From Apodospora peruviana (taxonomy: Eukaryota > Ascomycota > Sordariomycetes > Sordariales > Lasiosphaeriaceae): a DNA stretch of 64,000 bases. The stretch is from positions 3,410,001 through 3,474,000 of the forward strand of contig JAUEDM010000006.1 in NCBI GenBank assembly GCA_033439685.1, given 5' to 3'. Below the pieces are notes generated by a model. It did not search any database. It was not told the origin of the DNA and worked only from the letters and a program-made list of their open reading frames with translations. This document shows, piece after piece, positions 21,122 to 34,727 of the stretch. Both the position numbers and the translations under genes were made by a program. Position 1 is the first letter of the stretch. The number at the start of each line of letters is the position of its first letter.

Positions 21122-21804
21122 ATGATGCGCCAGGCTATCACAAAGGTCGCCCGCGCGGCCGGCCGCGGACTGCAGACTACACGTGTCTCACGTATAAATG
21201 CAGCATCCAACATTGGTGCCGTCACAGTCGTTGCTCGCCCTGTCGTCGCAGCTTTCATCTCCACTAGCGCCGACCGCAAGGGTATCACCCCCGACGACGC
21301 CCCTCCTAGGCCGAAGCCCGACACCCCGGAGGCCGTCAAGACCCCCGCCGAGATTACCGAGTCAGGATATCATATGGTTGCCGACGAGTACCTAGACCGT
21401 CTGGTTACCCACTTGGAGGATCTGCAGGACCAGCGAGAGGACATTGATGTCGAGTACTCTGTACGTGTTGCAGCACAACATCTCCACCCCGTGCTCCTAG
21501 CTGTACATTTACCAATAATTAACTGATATACAACCAGGCCGGTGTTCTGACCGTCAACTTCGGCCCCGAGATTGGTACCTACGTCATCAACAAGCAGCCA
21601 CCCAACAAACAGATCTGGCTCTCGTCGCCCAAGACCGGCCCCAAGCGCTACGACTATGTCGTCCTCGGCGAGAGCCAGAACGATAAACAAGATACCGCCG
21701 CCGGCGAGTGGATGTATTTGCGTGACAACTCCACTATTCATCAGCTTTTCCTAGAGGAACTTGGAATTGATCTTAGCATGCCAACCGGTCATTATGGAGG
21801 GTAA
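21122..21804 (+). CDS. YFH1: Frataxin (mitochondrial iron-sulfur cluster assembly)
   Basis: Mitochondrial matrix protein that activates the cysteine desulfurase complex in Fe-S cluster assembly. Exons 21122-21460 and 21538-21804, 201 residues; intron gtacgt..accag in phase 0. The first ~60 residues are basic and Ser/Ala/Arg-rich, a presequence (MMRQAITKVARAAGRGLQTT). The mature fold follows: YHMVADEYLDRL, the acidic ridge HLEDLQDQREDIDVEY, then the beta-sheet GVLTVNFGPEIGTYVINKQ and PNKQIWLSSPKTGPKRYDY. A second ATG directly follows the first; either may be used. A frame-open extension upstream to 21002 starts without ATG and is not used. Confidence 0.95.
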
Positions 21805-22188
21805 AAGTCGAGCACAGCTGTCTCTTTTTTTGGGCTTTCTCTTAAGAGTTGGTTCAGCGAGCTAGCCTTTCTTTTGGGGAGGCATTTGATATCAGCAATA
21901 GCGGGTTTGAGGACTTCACGCCTTTTGATCTTAGTCACGACTTTTGATGTTGGTCATTGGTGCGTTTTTGAGACAGGCTTCGAGAAAGCTCCGGATTTTG
22001 ATGTCTATTCTACATATCAGAAAACCCCCGTGTAAACTATTTATTTACTTACGGATGTACTTTAGGGATGGATGGGCAAATGAGCAACTTTCCGTCAACA
22101 AATGGTCCCCGAATTAACCAAATATGACCGGCACGATATTTCAATGATTCGTCCCTGCATATCTGGTATATACAGGGCACACACAGAC

Positions 22189-22224
<36 letters not shown>

Positions 22225-22710
22225 GTTTTGGTGTTTTCGGCCATATTCCAACAACGGAATCTGCGGCAAAGACGTGTATGGCCTCGTAAAACTTCCAGGT
22301 TCTTTCTATGCTGCAGGGCCAAACTATCTGAGAACTGCTATCTACAAAGTATGCTAGGCTGGAGACCGGCAAAAAGTGTGAGATAGGAAAGAACGACGAA
22401 GGGGCATGTGTATCGCCAGAATAGGAGACGTTCTGTGAGATAACTAGCAGGGTGCGCCAATGACACAGGCAACGCAGATATACACCCGGTGTGAACATGA
22501 TGTTTCTTTGCCCTTTTTCCATTGACAGTCACCAGGACCGATCTGTCGCTTCCTGGGACATGCGTCGTAGCTCCTTTGTTGATTATCACGCAATACCTGT
22601 TGAGCTTGATCTGCTGCTGCTATTGCGTACTCCTTTGCATACATTCTCTCGATCAGTCAGATGCAATTTGAGCGGACGGGGCACCGCCACCCACGTTCTT
22701 CTTCTGTCAA
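21805..22710. other. Convergent intergenic region with a GTC microsatellite
   Basis: About 0.9 kb between frataxin and tetraspanin 3' ends. Apart from the (GTC)n array at 22191-22221 it shows no coding bias or RNA gene. Confidence 0.5.
22191..22221 (+). repeat. (GTC)10 microsatellite
   Basis: Thirty-one uninterrupted bases of GTC. It lies outside any supported gene; translated on either strand it gives short Ser or Asp runs in spurious ORFs. Confidence 0.95.
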
Positions 22711-23646
22711 TTATCTTTCAGGTTCAACAGAGTCAATCCTCACCCCCCGGCAATTGGCTGTACTGTCACCTCCATAACCTCCCTCTCCATCTCCTCCGGT
22801 CAGTAGCGGCCGATCACTCTCAGGGTCCCACGCCTCTCCTCGTCTCCGTGCAAATGCTCGGAACAACCTGCCCCAAAAGGACTCTGGGTGGTGCGCGTTG
22901 TACAGCTTGACCGCAACCAGACTGACAAGCTGCAGGACGGCAACAGCAAGCACAACCCCAAAATCCACGCCGGTGTTCTTCTGCAAGGCCTGCTGCCAGG
23001 GCGCCTTGCACGAACTTGTCCTGCCAAACCTCGACACGCAGTCGATGTGTTCTTCGTCTGGCCTGCCGTGAGGAAACGGCCACGCCATGTCCTTAACCGT
23101 GCGGAAGCCGCAGCAGTCGAACGTATCTTGGATCCGCTTGATGGCGTCGCCGTCGTGGCTGGTCCAGAAGCCTTTCCACTTTGACTCGAGGAGACACTCG
23201 CGGACTCCCGAGGGAGTGATGTTGGCCGAGAAGATGGTCGCGAGGACGGTGGTGAGGATGAGCTGGAGGACTTGGAGCCCGTGGGGGATGAGCTGCTGGA
23301 AGGTGCTGCCCGAGGACCTGGTCATGTTTACGAGTTTGGGGAAGTAGACGGCGTTGATGGCGGCGATTAGGGGAAGGAGAATGGTCAGGAATGTCAGAGC
23401 TGAAGATATCGGGAGCGAAAGTTTGGTTGTGTTGACATGCTCGTAGCTGGGTTTAACGGTGATTGTTAGCCTGTTTCTTGTTTTAAGTCGAAAGGGTTCC
23501 GGCAGAAGTTCAGTCCTTACATGGCGACAGCGATGAGTCCAGCCACAAGCTGAATATCAGTTCAAGTTAGCCATGATCACGCCGGGCACATATCTTGGGG
23601 ATCCGTGGAAACGTACCAAGGGATACAAGACAATCCAGAACGCCAT
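22711..23646 (-). CDS. Tetraspanin (Tsp3-like)
   Basis: Four-span membrane organiser. Exons on the complement: 23617-23646, 23521-23549 and 22711-23446, giving 264 residues; the first two exons are only 30 and 29 nt, with canonical, phase-consistent introns. Span 1 (MAFWIVLYPLLVAGLIAVAI) is assembled across all three exons; span 2 is ISSALTFLTILLPLIAAINA; span 3 is LQVLQLILTTVLATIF; span 4 is FGVVLAVAVLQLVSLVAV. The large outer loop has the CCG signature (FDCCGFRTVKD) plus further cysteines (DCVSRFG, SSCKAPW). The short cytosolic tail is polar. Layout and length fit fungal tetraspanins of the Tsp3 type rather than appressorial Pls1. Confidence 0.85.
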
Positions 23647-26633
23647 ATTCGGTGTCTCCAGATGAGTCGACACGGGCGATAAGATGCAAGTGTTTGTATT
23701 CAAATAGGTGTTCTGATGCTGCGAGGTTTGATATTGGAGGTGATGCGGAAATGTTGGAATTGTTTGGCGAGACGAAAACTTGGTGATTGATGGCTGTTTT
23801 TGAAGATAAAGAAACAGTTGTCTGCGCCTTCCTTCCTCAATCCAGTGCGGGGGAGCCTAACGTTCCAACCATCGGTTTCCTTTGATTGGCAAGCTGCAGG
23901 AGGTCTACGATGCCAAACAAATCTGCCTTGGCAGGCGTTGTACAGGATGCCGGTAGCTGCTGCGAATATCAATTATTTCGAACTTGAAAACATGTCACCA
24001 ATCGCGTTATTCTGAAATAATATCCGGTTAGAAAGTGCAACAAGTGAGTTCTGATAGTGGTACTCGTCAGGCTAAAAACGCCGTCTGACTAGAAGTGTAC
24101 CGTTCTACACACTTGACATCAGCGTTTTTAGCCCTGACGAGTAACGCGGACCGGTTCATCCATCTCGTCCAGCCACGTGCCAGCCTCGAGATGGATACCT
24201 GGTAGGGAAGTCATGATGGTGAACAAGTCTGCCAAGGAACCCGCTTGTCGGAGCTGCTGGGTTAAGGGACTGAGAACGTAAACCAAGACCTCAACAGGAC
24301 TCTGGCAATAGAAACACAAAGGTCTGAGTATTCAACATTGGCTTCGACAGTTGCTTTATACTTGAGGTACATGTCAACACCTCCATGTTAGTTACCGGTA
24401 GCTTGGGTTGTCCGCCTTACGGATTACCTACCCAGCTATCCTTTTGGAGAAGCGGATACCAGGGACCGCGGTACAGCATACGGGATCTTTGGACCGCCAT
24501 GAAGATAATATATCTTTGTCGGCACTGGCGTACAGAATATATCAGTGCAATTTCAACTGCGTTTTCGGGAGACTTCTATTGGCAAAATTACGTCATCCAG
24601 GGGTAAGATAGCCGACACTCATCCCGAGAAGAGTTCACAACTCCCAGTATCAGCCATACAGTATAACTGAGATTTTTACATATACACTTCTGACTTGGCT
24701 TCTTTCTTACGCCGCGAATGTTATTCTTGTTTGCCGTATCACTTGAAGTGTCGTTGACAACCCCAAATTTGGAAGGTGGGTGTCATGTTGATCTTTTTCT
24801 AGAAGCGTCATGCCCTGGGGGCCAACTGCCCTGCGAGTTCCTGCATCGCTGCAGGGATGAGGGGCCCCCAATCAACAGACGGGACCCGCTGGGGTCACTC
24901 ACCCACGTCGCACCTGCCAGAGCAGTTGTTGAATGTTTCTCAAGTTGGTCCAATGTCTCGTTCGAAGTCGGACAGCATTGATCTTGACCGGTTTGGCATT
25001 GAAAAGGCGGATTCCTGTCGTCGAGGATACGCGGGAGATAACCCGGTTTCGCATTGCTCTTCCCGATGGCGCGGAGTCTTGCCGGACCAGATATCTTCAA
25101 CTCACATCCCCAAACCGTGGACACCTGTGGACGGCAGTCCCCGTATCTGGTAAAAGTGGACACTGAGGGGAGATGCCGCGATGGGAGGATACCACAGCAT
25201 GTGGAGTGGTGGCACAGGCACAGGCGGCCCCAGATTACACTGCGTTTTCAACTGTGCTTCCCTCGCTCTTTTGCAGACCGATTTGCTGTCGCCGTGAACG
25301 TGCGCCGCAGCCATCGTCGACTTCTGTCCAGTCAACTGGGCCGGCAGCCTTCGAAGAAACCGGAAATTCAGAATGGCCCGATGGAGGGGACAAGCACGGT
25401 TGGCTTGGCGGTGGCGGTCGAGGAAGACCCATGCAGTTTGTTTGCTTGCAGTCCTGCCGCTGGTCGAGGAAGGGGTCTGAGCACTTCCTGGTGCCGTGGT
25501 GCAAATCCGAGTTCGGGTCTCAGGCGGTGTTAACATTTTGGCGGTAACTCATTGAAATTCCACGATGGAGAACGAAGACTTATGTCTCAGATTCCAAGAC
25601 ATCTGTGGCAGGCCCGGTGGATAGAGGACAAAAAGAAAGGAAACAAGATCGAAAAGTTCTTCGATGGCGACGCGAGGCGCAATACCGGTGTCGAGTTGTG
25701 GAAAAGTTGCGACAGATTCCTGTCGTTCAACTGATGTTAGGTCAACTGTGAAAGCCCAATCTACTTGCCTATCTTAGGGAGGAGAGCAATCATCTGGTCA
25801 ACTCACGTCCGGTCTCCAATAATCGTACTCCGCAGCAATCAAACACTGAGGCTAGTGATACTATTGCTGGATCTCTCTCTCACCACTTTGTGACGATTCG
25901 TGATATCAGATAGTTGCCGAGGAGGCGCGCGCAGACACCACACCATCACAGAAACACGCGAAAGTGCCATCCCTGCACGAGCCGTTTTCCCACTCTCGAT
26001 TTTTATCTGCTCCAACCACCACACGCCGCCTCGTCGCTCGGCCAAATTTGCATTCTTCAGGGGTGAGTGAGTTTAGTGTGATGACTTGTTCGGGGTTCAA
26101 TCTTTTTTTTTTTCGTCTCTTGTATGAGCAAGCAACCATCTGCATCACGAAACTCCGCTTTTGAAGTTCAAGGTACGGAGTCAAGCCTTCTTCAATCGGG
26201 TCCTGCATCTTGTGCCCTTGCCGCATTTGGTCGCTAAAAATCAGCGCTCGTGGCAGCAGCAGTCGCAAGCACTTTCCCTGCGGCCACCCGATCAACCGAC
26301 GTCAAAGCTTAGGTACCCCGAAAGGCGACAACTGGAGCAGCAACCCGCGAAAACGAATTGGGCCATCCGATTAGACGACCCCAAATAATCCAATCCTCCA
26401 TGAATACAGAAACCACAACGACTACAGCATCATAGCACCTCGTCGCGGTCGGGGGACGAACCTCTCTCGGTGCAGGGATCTTGGGCAAGGGCAACTTGGG
26501 ACCTGGGGTATACGGATAGCATCACCGACTGACTCGACCTCCCTGGAAGCGAACGAGCAAACGAGCGCCGCGCGCACAGGTACGCCGACGCACCTGCAAC
26601 TACCTAGAAGTGATAGATGCATTCCTGGACACA
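23647..26633. other. Three-kilobase gene-poor region
   Basis: The longest coding gap in the window. ORFs up to 159 codons occur near 24720-25550 on both strands in overlapping frames without codon bias, introns or recognisable domains. It contains the foldback element at 24061-24143. The right end (about 26000-26633) has pyrimidine-rich sequence and a T12 run near 26104-26115 and is probably the promoter/5' UTR of the DOCK-family gene. Confidence 0.5.
24061..24143. repeat. Foldback element (21/22-bp inverted repeat)
   Basis: Left arm 24061-24081 (tactcgtcaggctaaaaacgc) and right arm 24122-24143 are reverse complements apart from one extra C. The 40-base spacer is itself partly self-complementary (agaagtgta / tctacacactt), so the whole 83 bases can form one long hairpin. 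The outer ends are TA. It may be a MITE remnant or a structural signal; no coding sequence is inside. Confidence 0.75.
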
Positions 26634-29600
26634 ATGCCCTGGCAACCCCTGCCTCGAATCGCCTTCGCCATAGCGACATACCCTTTCACAGCCTCGAGCC
26701 CAGCCGACCTTCCTCTCGAGCTTGGCGATGAGCTCTACATAATCGAGGAGACCCCCGACGGCAACTGGCTCCGCGGCTATCTGGTCGCGCCCCCGAGTCT
26801 CCTCGCCGGCCTGACGAGCGTCAAGGGTCAGACACTAGAGGCTCGCGTCTTCAGTGGCATCTTCCCGCGCAGCTGTGTAGAGGTGCGTGAGGTGCTCGGC
26901 GAGGGCGATGACACCGACGAGAGCGACGATGGCCTCGGCGACAGGCCCGACGCTCACCATCTCGCGAGCGACTCGGCCAAGAGCGGGCTTGCCAACCGGG
27001 AGAAAAGGAAGCGGAAGGACAAGATAAGAGGCCCCGACCTGTCAGTCGCTGGTTTGGGTGACGCGAAGAGCATCTGGAAGGGCACAAGGGAGTCTGGACT
27101 GCCCAATGGAACTCAAGGACGGCTGTCGGTCCCTGTAAAGCGCGATCCTAATGCACCGCGGCCACCCGCGCCTGTCCCCATGCTGAAAATTGGCGACGAG
27201 ACACCCACCTCGGCATCCGAACCCCTGATAGACGAGATTGCATCTTGCCTGCGAGAATGGCACTCGACAAACCTCCACGAGCTCCTCCTGTCGCGGAAAT
27301 ACGGCAAACTTGACACGCTCTCGCATCTCATCACTACCCTAACCAACTCGCGCCAACAGTTCTTGCACAATGTCCTTACCACCTGGGAGTACAAGAACCT
27401 ACGGGAGAAGACAGTCTGGGATCTGGTTCGCGTCAATAAGCTCTGCGGAGGAGAGGTGATTGTGCGCGATCCTCATGAGCGCGGGCGAGTCTTGACCGGA
27501 GATGATTCTGTGGTCGAAATAACGAGACTACAGTCTGAAATGAGTCTGCTGGACGAAACACCAAGCCATACTGTCGAGCTGACTGCCCTTCACCATCTTA
27601 TGGTCGACATCAAAGGCTTCGCGGGTGCATCCACCGAGGCGACGACGTTGGTGATATACTTGGCAACAAAACACGCAGGGGGGGGCTTGACACCCCTGTC
27701 AGAGAGTTACATTGTCGAGGTACCTGCCGGTGGACAGATGAGCCATCTGGCCAGGAACGTGCAGATGCGGACTCTCTTCGCCGATCTCTCGGCCGCAGAC
27801 ATTGGAGACGTTCCTTCAGCCCAGTCAGAGCTTTTTCTGGTCGTCAAGATCAGAGCACCGCAACAGGTCGTGGCTGTTAAGCCCAGTTCGCGATCGGGGT
27901 CGATATCACAGGGACTTCCACAGTTCTCTAAAGAACATCACTCGAAACCGCCCTTGTCAGCCGGGAACAAATCAATGCGTAGGAGCTTGATGTGGGCGGG
28001 CAAGAGCACTAGGTCAGCATTTTCGAGGGGGAACCCCAAGTTGGACGCCTTATCGGAACAGCCTGAGGATCTACCCCTTCCCGTCACGGGCGGTGAGAGC
28101 CGGGATGGACCACCACCGCCTAGCACGGCAAATTCCAAGGCCGGTCGAGCTTCTGTGGATGTGCAGCCCGCGCAGACAACCACAGCTGATAGGATGGTTG
28201 GCGTTGGGCTGCTGAAGCTGAACTCGGTCATGAAACAGGACGAAGAGATCGAGCATGTTGTGCCGATTTGGGCACCCTCTCCTGGCTTTGCATCTGGAAG
28301 GCATGAAAACGGCCAAGAGTGGGATCCGATAATACGCGAGATCATGGACAGCAAGACGGGTCAGTACGAAAAGTCCAGGAGAGCAGAGAGACTACAGGTG
28401 CATCTCAGGTCTTTCAACAACCCTGACGCGGATGTGCTGATCAAGAGCACACCGACCGTTCTGTCTGGCATCTGCAAGACGAACAAAATGGGTTTCTCCG
28501 GGGCGCCGACAAAGCCGAGATCTGACATCTACCTTACCATCGACGAAGCGATCCTAACCCGACAAACACTTTTGTCTAGATATGGAGGCAGCGCGACAAC
28601 AATTCCAACTAGCATCCATGGGAGCAATCTCCAGCTTACTCTTGAGGTCCGAAGGTCATCAGGCGAGCGCATTGATAACTGCATATACCCCGCGTCCAAT
28701 ACCGAAGGCATCAGCACCTGGAAGACAGTCGCCACCGATAGAGGCGACCCATGGCGACAGACCATCAAGTTGGTCGTCGCGCCTCAAGATGTTTATGCGG
28801 CCCACGTTGTGATGCTGCTAGCCGACGCGCCTAATGCGCCGTTTGCTATCGCATATCTGCCGCTTTGGGACCAGCAGGCATTTGTACGTGATGGCTCGCA
28901 TGGACTTCTTCTCTACAAGCTGGACGAGAACACGACCGTGGCCCAACTCGGCCCGGCAGGAAAAGGCGGGTATTTGAGTCTTCCGTTTGCCTCTAGGGGT
29001 AAAGACGAGCACCAAGCTGAGGTTACTGGCCCGTTTGCCATGGTGCGTGTCGAGACCTATCTTTGCAGCACCAGGTTCTCTCAAGACAGAGTGGTGCTTG
29101 GCTTGCTTAGATGGAGTGAAGCACCTGGGGAAGCCGTGCCGGATCTTCTCAAACAGTTCATCTTCGTTCCTGAGATCGAGGTTGTCAAGTTGCTAAGCGA
29201 TGTCCTGGACGCATTGTTTGGCATTCTAGTGAAATACTCGGGCAACGACGACTACGAAGACCTCGTGTTCACTGCTCTGGTCAGGGTGCTGGATATTGTA
29301 CATGACAGGAGGTTCAATCTGGCCCCGCTCGTTGACCAGTACGCCGAAAACAAGTTCAACTATCCTTTCGCCACGCCTTGCCTGGTCAGGTCCTTCACCC
29401 GACTGCTGTCTAAACCGACTGAACCCGAGACGGCAAGGAAGCTGCGCGCGACTTTCAAGGTGGTGCGGCATATCTTGAAGTTCATCACGCACGCCAGGGG
29501 ACAGCAGAAGGCGAAGGAAGCAGGCATTGGCATTACGAGTTCCAGCCCCGGCTTCACACGCCACCTACGCAGCATCTTCAAGGCCCTCGATGCCATGATG

Positions 29601-32600
29601 CGCAGCACCGCCCCCGTGCTGGTTGGTAGCCAGACATTAGCGGTCCAGCACTTCCACACTTGGCTTCCTGAGCTCGCGGGTCTTTTGACTACGGAGGAGA
29701 TCTTGCACATTGCCATTGATTTTATGGATTCTTGCTCCCTCGTCAAGGGTAAGCTGGTCCTGTACAAGCTGGTCTTGATCATCAACTACGCGAAACTCGA
29801 CATCTTCTCGCACCCCGAGCAGCGATCCGCCTTGAGCGCCAATACCGTCAGGTGGATTGCTCCCCACTGGGGCCATACGGATGAGGTGACGGAACAGTGG
29901 AAGGAGCAGGTTCGGCTGTGCTGTTCGGTCCTCGCTAGCCAAGTCGATCATCTAGGTCCCGAAATTCCCGACTACGTTCCCAAGATCATCCAATCGTACC
30001 TCGCTATCCTCGCCGTAGAGCAGAAGCCGAAGAGCCGACTATCGTTGCTCTTCCCTACGTCGTACCCATTTCCGACGCGACCCATGACCGAAGAGGTTAA
30101 ATTCGATGAGGCGCTCATCGAGCTCTCAGCTGTGCTCTCGGCGCTGTCCAACTCGCCGAGTGGGATGCAGTTGGAATTGGCCGAGGATGACCTCAACATC
30201 ATTGTGGAAAACTCTCTGCGTGTTCATATGAGTATCTTGCAGGGCGAGACATTTCCTTCAAATTGGCTTAGTGTACATATCTTCCACCACAAGTCGACGA
30301 TGCGAACGCTGCAGTACCTTGCCAGCATATTATTGGAGTCCTTCCTGCCACACCCTGACGAGGCCGAGAATTTCGACACCGAGCTGTGGAAGGTGTTTTT
30401 CACAACGTTGCTCAAACTGGTCGGAAGTTCCTCGCTTGCGTTGGAAACCTTCCCTGAGCAAAAGCGAAGAGCTGTGTGGAAGATTGCCGGCGATGTCAGA
30501 GAACATGGCGCTGAACTACTCAGACGGACGTGGGAAGCCATCGGCTGGGAGACGAGCTCCGAAGAGCGAACTCGGTATGGTTTGTCAAAGATGGGCGGTT
30601 ACCAAGTTCAATATGTGCCCACGCTTGTTGGCCCTATTGTTGAGCTTTGTCTCAGCGTGCACGAGGGCCTCCGAAAAATGGCGGTCGAGGTCCTGCAGAC
30701 CATGATTGTGAGCGAGTGGACGCTCAGCGAAGACCTCTCTGTTATTCAGACCGAGCTGATCGACTGCCTCGATGTCTACTTCAAGTCGAAACCCCTAACC
30801 GAGAGCATACTGCAGAAGCTTTTTGTGAGCGAGCTGCTGGCTCGCTTTGAGCCTCTTTCGAGGATCCCCGATGAGCCACTCTATCTTGCAGTTCGCGAAC
30901 TCATGGGTACCGTGGATGAGTTCTTGGATCTCGAGGTTGCCGTCCACAGCGGAGACGGTTCTGGCGAAGCCTCGCACCTGATTCACCGTCTTAGGTTGAT
31001 GGAGTTCCTACGCGACATGCAAAAGGAGGAGATATTTGTGCGCTACGTCCATCAACTTGCAAATCTCCAGGCGGAATCTCGGAATCATGCTGAAGCGGGC
31101 TTGGCTCTTCGACTACACGCCGACCTCTACGACTGGGATCCGACTAGGACGACTCCCGCGCTTCATGACCCGGAATTCCCTGCGCAGTCCCATTTTGAGC
31201 GCAAGGAGCGGATATACTTTGATATGATCAAGCATTTCGAGGACGGTCTGGCGTGGAGCAGTGCCCTTGCGGCGTACAAGGAGCTGCAGAACCAGTACGA
31301 GACCAACATCTTTGACTTCTCGAAGCTGGCGCGTACTGAGCGCGCCATCGCTACGATCTACGAGACCATTGCCAAGAGCGAGAAGTTCGTGCCAAAGTAC
31401 TTTAAGGTCATCTACAGGGGACTTGGATTCCCGAGCAGCGTGCGAGACAAGGAGTTTGTGTTTGAAGGTTCGCCGGCTGAGCGCACGTCGGCGTTTACCG
31501 ATCGCATGCAGGAGATGTACCCATCCGCCCAGATTGTCACCAGCGAACACATTGACGATGTGGAGGGCCAGTTTCTTGTGATTTCTGCGCTGAGCCCCCA
31601 TCGCGATTTGAACCACCACGTCTTTCAGCGTGCGCGCGTGCCACAGGTCATCAGGGACTATTTGGTGTCGAGCCATCCGCAGAAGTTTTCGGTCAGCTCC
31701 AAAAGAAACACCAGCGGACCTGTCACCGGGCACTATGCGGAGAAGACTGTCTACACGACTGCGGAACCGTTTCCGACCATACTACGGCGGAGCGAGATCG
31801 TCTCGACGCATGAGATTAGGCTATCGGCCAAGGAAACAGCGCTGGAGCGTATCGTGCGCAAGACTGCCGAGATGTCGAGTCTCGAGAGAAAGGTGGCTGA
31901 TGGGGAGGGTGGCGAAGATGCTGCGCAGCTGTTGCTTGATGCCGTCCGCATTAGCGTGAATCCCAACTCGGAAAGCAGCGTTGTCTGCTACCGGGAACTG
32001 GTGCCGGGTATGTCGCGGAGCGGGAACAGTTCTCCGACGAAGGAGGTTGGGGAGCTGGATGACGAGGAGTATGAGCCGCCTGAGCTGGACGCGCAGGAGA
32101 ACGCGATCAAGATGGCGCTGGTGGACCACGCGATTCTGATCAAGCGGTGCTTGGCGACGTTCACGAAGAATGGAAACGAGGTCCTTGCAAAACATGCCGA
32201 GGACCTCCAGAAATGTGAGACTTTTATTTACTTTATTTTAGACCACCCTGGCTGACATCTTTGGATTGAATAGTCTTTGAGAGAACATTTGCACCCGAAA
32301 TCGCGGTATTCACGCCGCCTCAACCAGTTCGCGAGACCACAAACGCCGCTTCGCCCTCGCCGACCTGGCCGCGCTCGCCACCGTCGACGATCGGAGCGCT
32401 GCCCCACCAGCAACATCAGCAGAAACACAGCATGACGGCCCCGTCGTTGGCGAATGGTGAAGAGGTTTCTATCGTTCAGCCCGTTTCGCTTCGTCAAGGC
32501 CGCGGCGCCCGGCTCAGCTTCTTGGGAGGTAGCAGCAGCAGCCGCAAGAAGGACGGTGGCCTGTCGAAGTTGTCGTCCGAGACCGCGGCGGCCACCAGCG

Positions 32601-33013
32601 CGGCAACTACCCGTGTCAATGGTGATGGTGGCGGTCATCATCATCAACATCAGCAGGAAGACGAGTCGAACAGCGGCCGAAGTTTTGGGGGTAAGGAGAA
32701 TCCTAATAGGAGGAGTTTTTTTCGCACGCATTCCTCGGGCAACACGACGGTCCACGTTAATGGCGGCACAGACATGAGCGGCGGCGCGGGCGGGATGATG
32801 GACTGGGTGACGGATTCGGGAGCGAGTCCGCCCAAGGGAAGCTCAGACAATCAGTCGCAGACGGTGGGCAGCGGCAGTGGCGAGAAACAGCTTTCTGGTG
32901 CGTCGGACCACAGCAGTAGCATTGGCAGCGTGAGAAAGCGGTTGAGCATTTTGAGGTTGGGAAAGAAGACGAGTAAGGGGAATGGGTTGATGGGGAGTTT
33001 GGATGAGGAATGA
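26634..33013 (+). CDS. DCK1: DOCK-family guanine nucleotide exchange factor (Dck1-like)
   Basis: Large exchange factor expected to activate a Rac/Rho5-type GTPase together with an ELMO (Lmo1) partner, acting in polarity, cell-wall and oxidative-stress signalling. Exons 26634-32214 and 32274-33013 give 2106 residues; the intron (gtgaga..aatag) joins LQK to FFERTF in phase. An SH3 domain is at about 5-95 (AIATYPFTASS, then GNWLRGYL). The C2-like DHR-1 begins near residue 627 (PRSDIYLTI). The catalytic DHR-2 is at about 1500-1870, with blocks FERKERIYFDMIKHFEDG and AYKELQNQYETNIFDFSKLA. The tail is Ser/His/Gly-rich and low in complexity. ATG 26634 (MPWQPLPRIAF) is the first Met before the SH3; the frame upstream lacks an ATG. 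Confidence 0.93.
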
Positions 33014-34727
33014 GCTGACACGCTATTACGCTACACGCGCATTACTACATTTGTGAAGCGGGCAGGCGAGCAAGCATTATCTTATTTGTTGTTGTTTTGC
33101 TTTTTTGGGGGGAGGATGGATGGATTGGGTCCAGGATACAGAGCCACCACAACCATACGTACCCACGCACCCACGCAGCTCGTCTCGGAGAACACAGAAA
33201 CAGAAGGGATGGATGGGGTGTTCTGGATACCGAACTACCTACCTACCATACCTAACTCACCACCATGCACGAACATACCCTACACATACCAATACCCAGA
33301 GATATACCTACCTACCTTATCTTGTTTTTTGATCAGTCAGGCTATTACCTAGATCAAGTAGGTATATAGCGACCTGGTTAGTTGTAGGTTAGGGTACGAT
33401 GAAAGTTTTCGAGATTTACATACCCCGTCGGCAATTGCCTTTCGTCACCCCTTTTTTTTGTGGTTCGGTTGATATATTCTCATGTATAAACTATTTTTCT
33501 TCTTCCAAGTCATACCTACCTCGGTTACTTTTCGTCCTATATTTCTTTAATCATTCATACTTAAGTACCTATTTTATTACGCTGTTCATTCGGTGGGCCG
33601 GGTGTGGATTGAGGTCAGGGAGGGAGCGAAGACGCAGGCAGGGCACCGACTTCCGCGAGGCGAGAGGTTATGTTTGTTGTTGTTGTTGTTGTTGTTGTTG
33701 TCTATACCGTATGTATGTATGTTTTCTGTGTGTGTTTTGTATGGTGAGGGAGCTATTTGGCTCGCAACAATAGAGCGAAGCGAAAGATTAAGTGATATTT
33801 GTTTTTTGCTTTTTATATAGAATGGACGACGAGCAAGCGTGCGTGCAAGCGACGATAGAAGTCCGGAAAGCAATCGATTCATCAAATTGCACAAGACCAG
33901 ATCAATTGACACCATCTGCTATTTCTTAAAAAGAGGGAGTCCCGTTCCGTTGGCGAAACGGGAGTTGCTTGAGTACATCCGTAGCGTGCACATTACCCAT
34001 ACATGGCAATCTGTTTACTTTACCCCTGAGCCCCACTTTTTGATTTGACTGCTTTTTACCCATCATTGTTGCCCTCCAGTGTTTCAGCAAGCAAAAGATT
34101 GCAAGACTGCATGAGACTCTGCAAGTTAAGTATAATGTACATGGATAATAAACGTTCATTGATCCCAAAAGAGTATCCATCTAACTGCTTTTCGTTATCA
34201 TTTATACGTCAATGCCTCTGTTATCACCTCACAGGTATGAAAATTAAGTTACATGGTACTCATTAGTAATAGGGTCTTTGTTGATATTCTAAGAATTGAC
34301 AAGTATACTGCAATCTCGAGGCAATTACTTCTTTCCCTTACGTAATCATTCTCAAGGCGTTCTGGGCCTTGGTACCAGGTATGCATAGGTACTTATAGTA
34401 TGAAACAGATTTCTTTCAGTTCAAATAGACGTCCTTCCAATGCAAGAAAGCGAGGTCTAGCAACTATGTGAATGACAAGACGGTCGCTAATTCTATTAAG
34501 GTAAAGCATATAAATCCACAAAGCATATAAATCCACTTGATTCAGCATCATCTGTCATACAATTACACGAAGTATTCTAGTCTATCCATAACCTCATCAC
34601 CAGTTTGACAAACAAATCACATTTCCAGAACCATTTCCCTAACCAACCGAACAACCAGAACCACGTCCCGGGAAAAGAAAAGAAAAAGGTAGCCAGTAAT
34701 ATCCCTATTCTAGTTATAGTAAAAAGG
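33014..34727. other. Intergenic, convergent, AT-rich
   Basis: About 1.7 kb between DCK1 and the glycosyltransferase gene. It contains TACC/ACCT tetranucleotide tracts near 33235-33320 and a (GTT)n run at 33676-33701. Short ORFs lack codon bias; no RNA gene is recognised. Confidence 0.5.
33676..33701 (+). repeat. (GTT)n microsatellite
   Basis: Twenty-six bases of uninterrupted GTT in the intergenic region downstream of the DOCK-family gene. Confidence 0.9.

Noticed and set aside
24718..25550. Several overlapping ORFs of 60-159 codons on both strands
   Set aside because: No frame has codon bias, domains, or splice signals that would extend it; most likely chance ORFs in moderately GC-rich intergenic DNA.
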